Shown here piece after piece: positions 13,231 to 13,965 of a stretch of 13,965 nt of DNA. How positions within the stretch are numbered: position 1 is the first letter of the stretch; each line of letters opens with the position of its first letter. Origin of the DNA: an uncultured Eubacteriales bacterium (GTDB lineage Bacteria > Bacillota > Clostridia > Oscillospirales > Acutalibacteraceae); the NCBI GenBank assembly GCA_900319615.1, contig ONPE01000062.1, positions 1 through 13,965 of the forward strand, read 5' to 3'. Below the pieces are notes generated by a model. It ran no database searches. It saw only the letters and a list, made by a program, of their open reading frames with translations, and was not told the DNA's origin. The translations under genes were made by a program, and so were the position numbers.

Positions 13231-13965
13231 ATGATTTTTCAAAAGGACATCGAAACATTACCGAGAAAAGAAATCGAAGCCATCCAGCTCGAAAGGCTGA
13301 AATGGGTCGTAAAGTACTGCTATGATAACGTACCGCTCTATCATCAGAGGCTTACCGACTGCGGCGTGCTCGACGGCTCCAAGATCAAGGAGCTGTCTGA
13401 TATCCGGTACATCCCCTTTACGACAAAGGACGATTTCAGAGATAACTATCCCTTCGGTCTGGTTGCAGCCGACATGAAGGATATCGTGAGGATCCACGCG
13501 TCCTCCGGTACCACCGGCAAGCCCACCACCGGCGTGTATACAAAGGAAGACCTCGACATATGGTCTGACTGCGTAGCTCGTGTAGCCTGCGCAGGCGGCG
13601 TTACACCCGACGATATCATCCAGATCAGCTTCGGCTACGGTCTGTTCACGGGCGCTCTGGGTCTGCACTACGGCTTGGAGAAGCTCGGCGCAACCGTCAT
13701 CCCGGCTTATGCTCTGTATCTCTCTGAGGCTATCAAGGATGCAGGCTATCCCCTCTCCGATTACTCTTTAAAGCTCGGTATCCTCGGCTCGGAGCCCTGC
13801 ACCGTATCCATGCGCGAGCAGATCGAGAACAACTTCAACATCCGCGTATCCGACAACTACGGCATGACCGAGTTGGGCGGCCCCGGCGTTTCGGGCGACT
13901 GTGAAGCAAGAGACGGTATGCACTTTGCAGAGGATCACTTCCTCCCCGAGATCATCAATTCCGAG
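13231..13965 (+). CDS. Phenylacetate-CoA ligase (PaaK-like), 5' part only, with an apparent internal gap
   Basis: The gene runs off the window after 245 codons. It belongs to the ANL adenylating enzymes: it would form an acyl-AMP and then an acyl-CoA from phenylacetate or a related arylacetate. Seen in order are PFTTKDDFRDNYPFG (62-76), the ATP-binding RIHASSGTTGKPT (87-99), SFGYGLFTGALGLHYG (133-148), LGILGSEPCT (182-191) and DNYGMTELGGPGV (208-220), then EDHFLPEII. Between GATVIPA (153-159) and YALYLSEA (160-167) the family normally has about 25 more residues, covering a 'SGGNT..RQ' helix and a 'CTPS' strand. Those are absent here without any frameshift (junction about 13707/13708). The product may be inactive or altered, or this may be an assembly error. 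GAGGA (13220-13224) lies 6 bases before ATG 13231. Gut anaerobes commonly carry this enzyme beside indolepyruvate:ferredoxin oxidoreductase genes; none is visible here. Confidence 0.85.
   Translation, partial: MIFQKDIETLPRKEIEAIQLERLKWVVKYCYDNVPLYHQRLTDCGVLDGSKIKELSDIRYIPFTTKDDFRDNYPFGLVAADMKDIVRIHASSGTTGKPTTGVYTKEDLDIWSDCVARVACAGGVTPDDIIQISFGYGLFTGALGLHYGLEKLGATVIPAYALYLSEAIKDAGYPLSDYSLKLGILGSEPCTVSMREQIENNFNIRVSDNYGMTELGGPGVSGDCEARDGMHFAEDHFLPEIINSE

Overview
The window reads like the chromosome of an anaerobic Firmicute of class Clostridia. The best guess is an Oscillospiraceae/Ruminococcus-type gut or rumen bacterium. The reasons are strong AGGAGG-type ribosome binding sites, TTG/ATG starts, a tetrahydrofolate (THF) riboswitch ahead of a FolT-like ECF transporter subunit, LCP, YfhO and LicD surface-glycan genes, and an anaerobe-type phenylacetate-CoA ligase. 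The genus is inferred from protein flavour only. No rRNA, tRNA, CRISPR array, insertion sequence or prophage gene was seen.

Layout. (1) 1-591: 3' end of a GH13 amylase-family gene fused to a C-terminal DUF1653 domain. (2) 592-789: an interspersed repeat copy and a bidirectional terminator shared with the convergent gene. (3) 790-1992, minus strand: an LCP (LytR-CpsA-Psr) glycopolymer transferase, with an AT-rich upstream region full of inverted repeats. (4) 2226-2798, minus strand: a YfbR-type HD 5'-deoxynucleotidase. (5) 2944-9523, plus strand: a tightly coupled five-gene operon encoding YfhO-type membrane protein, M20/PepV dipeptidase, DUF975-like membrane protein, ExoA-like GT2 glycosyltransferase and LicD phosphotransferase; the junctions overlap by 4 bases or are 1 base apart. 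(6) 9521-9763: a second repeat copy starting at the licD stop codon, then a THF riboswitch and a hairpin that buries the folT ribosome binding site. (7) 9764-10330: folT, followed by a strong terminator. (8) 10628-13075: an amidohydrolase and a sodium:solute symporter behind a near-consensus promoter. (9) 13231-13965: the 5' part of a PaaK-type phenylacetate-CoA ligase with its own promoter, cut by the window end and apparently lacking about 25 internal residues.

How it fits together. The yfhO-to-licD operon and the nearby LCP gene point to synthesis and decoration of a cell-envelope glycopolymer: a GT-C-like enzyme, a polyprenyl-linked GT2 and a phospho-substituent transferase, with LCP attaching the polymer to the wall. 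The dipeptidase is the odd member. folT is controlled by folate through translation. The symporter, amidohydrolase and CoA ligase could form an uptake and activation route for an aromatic or other organic acid, but no substrate can be read from the sequence.

The most notable points are the THF riboswitch with a separate RBS-sequestering platform and possible competing pairings, the internal gap in the CoA ligase, the GH13-DUF1653 fusion, the repeat family, and the repeat-rich promoter of the CoA ligase gene.
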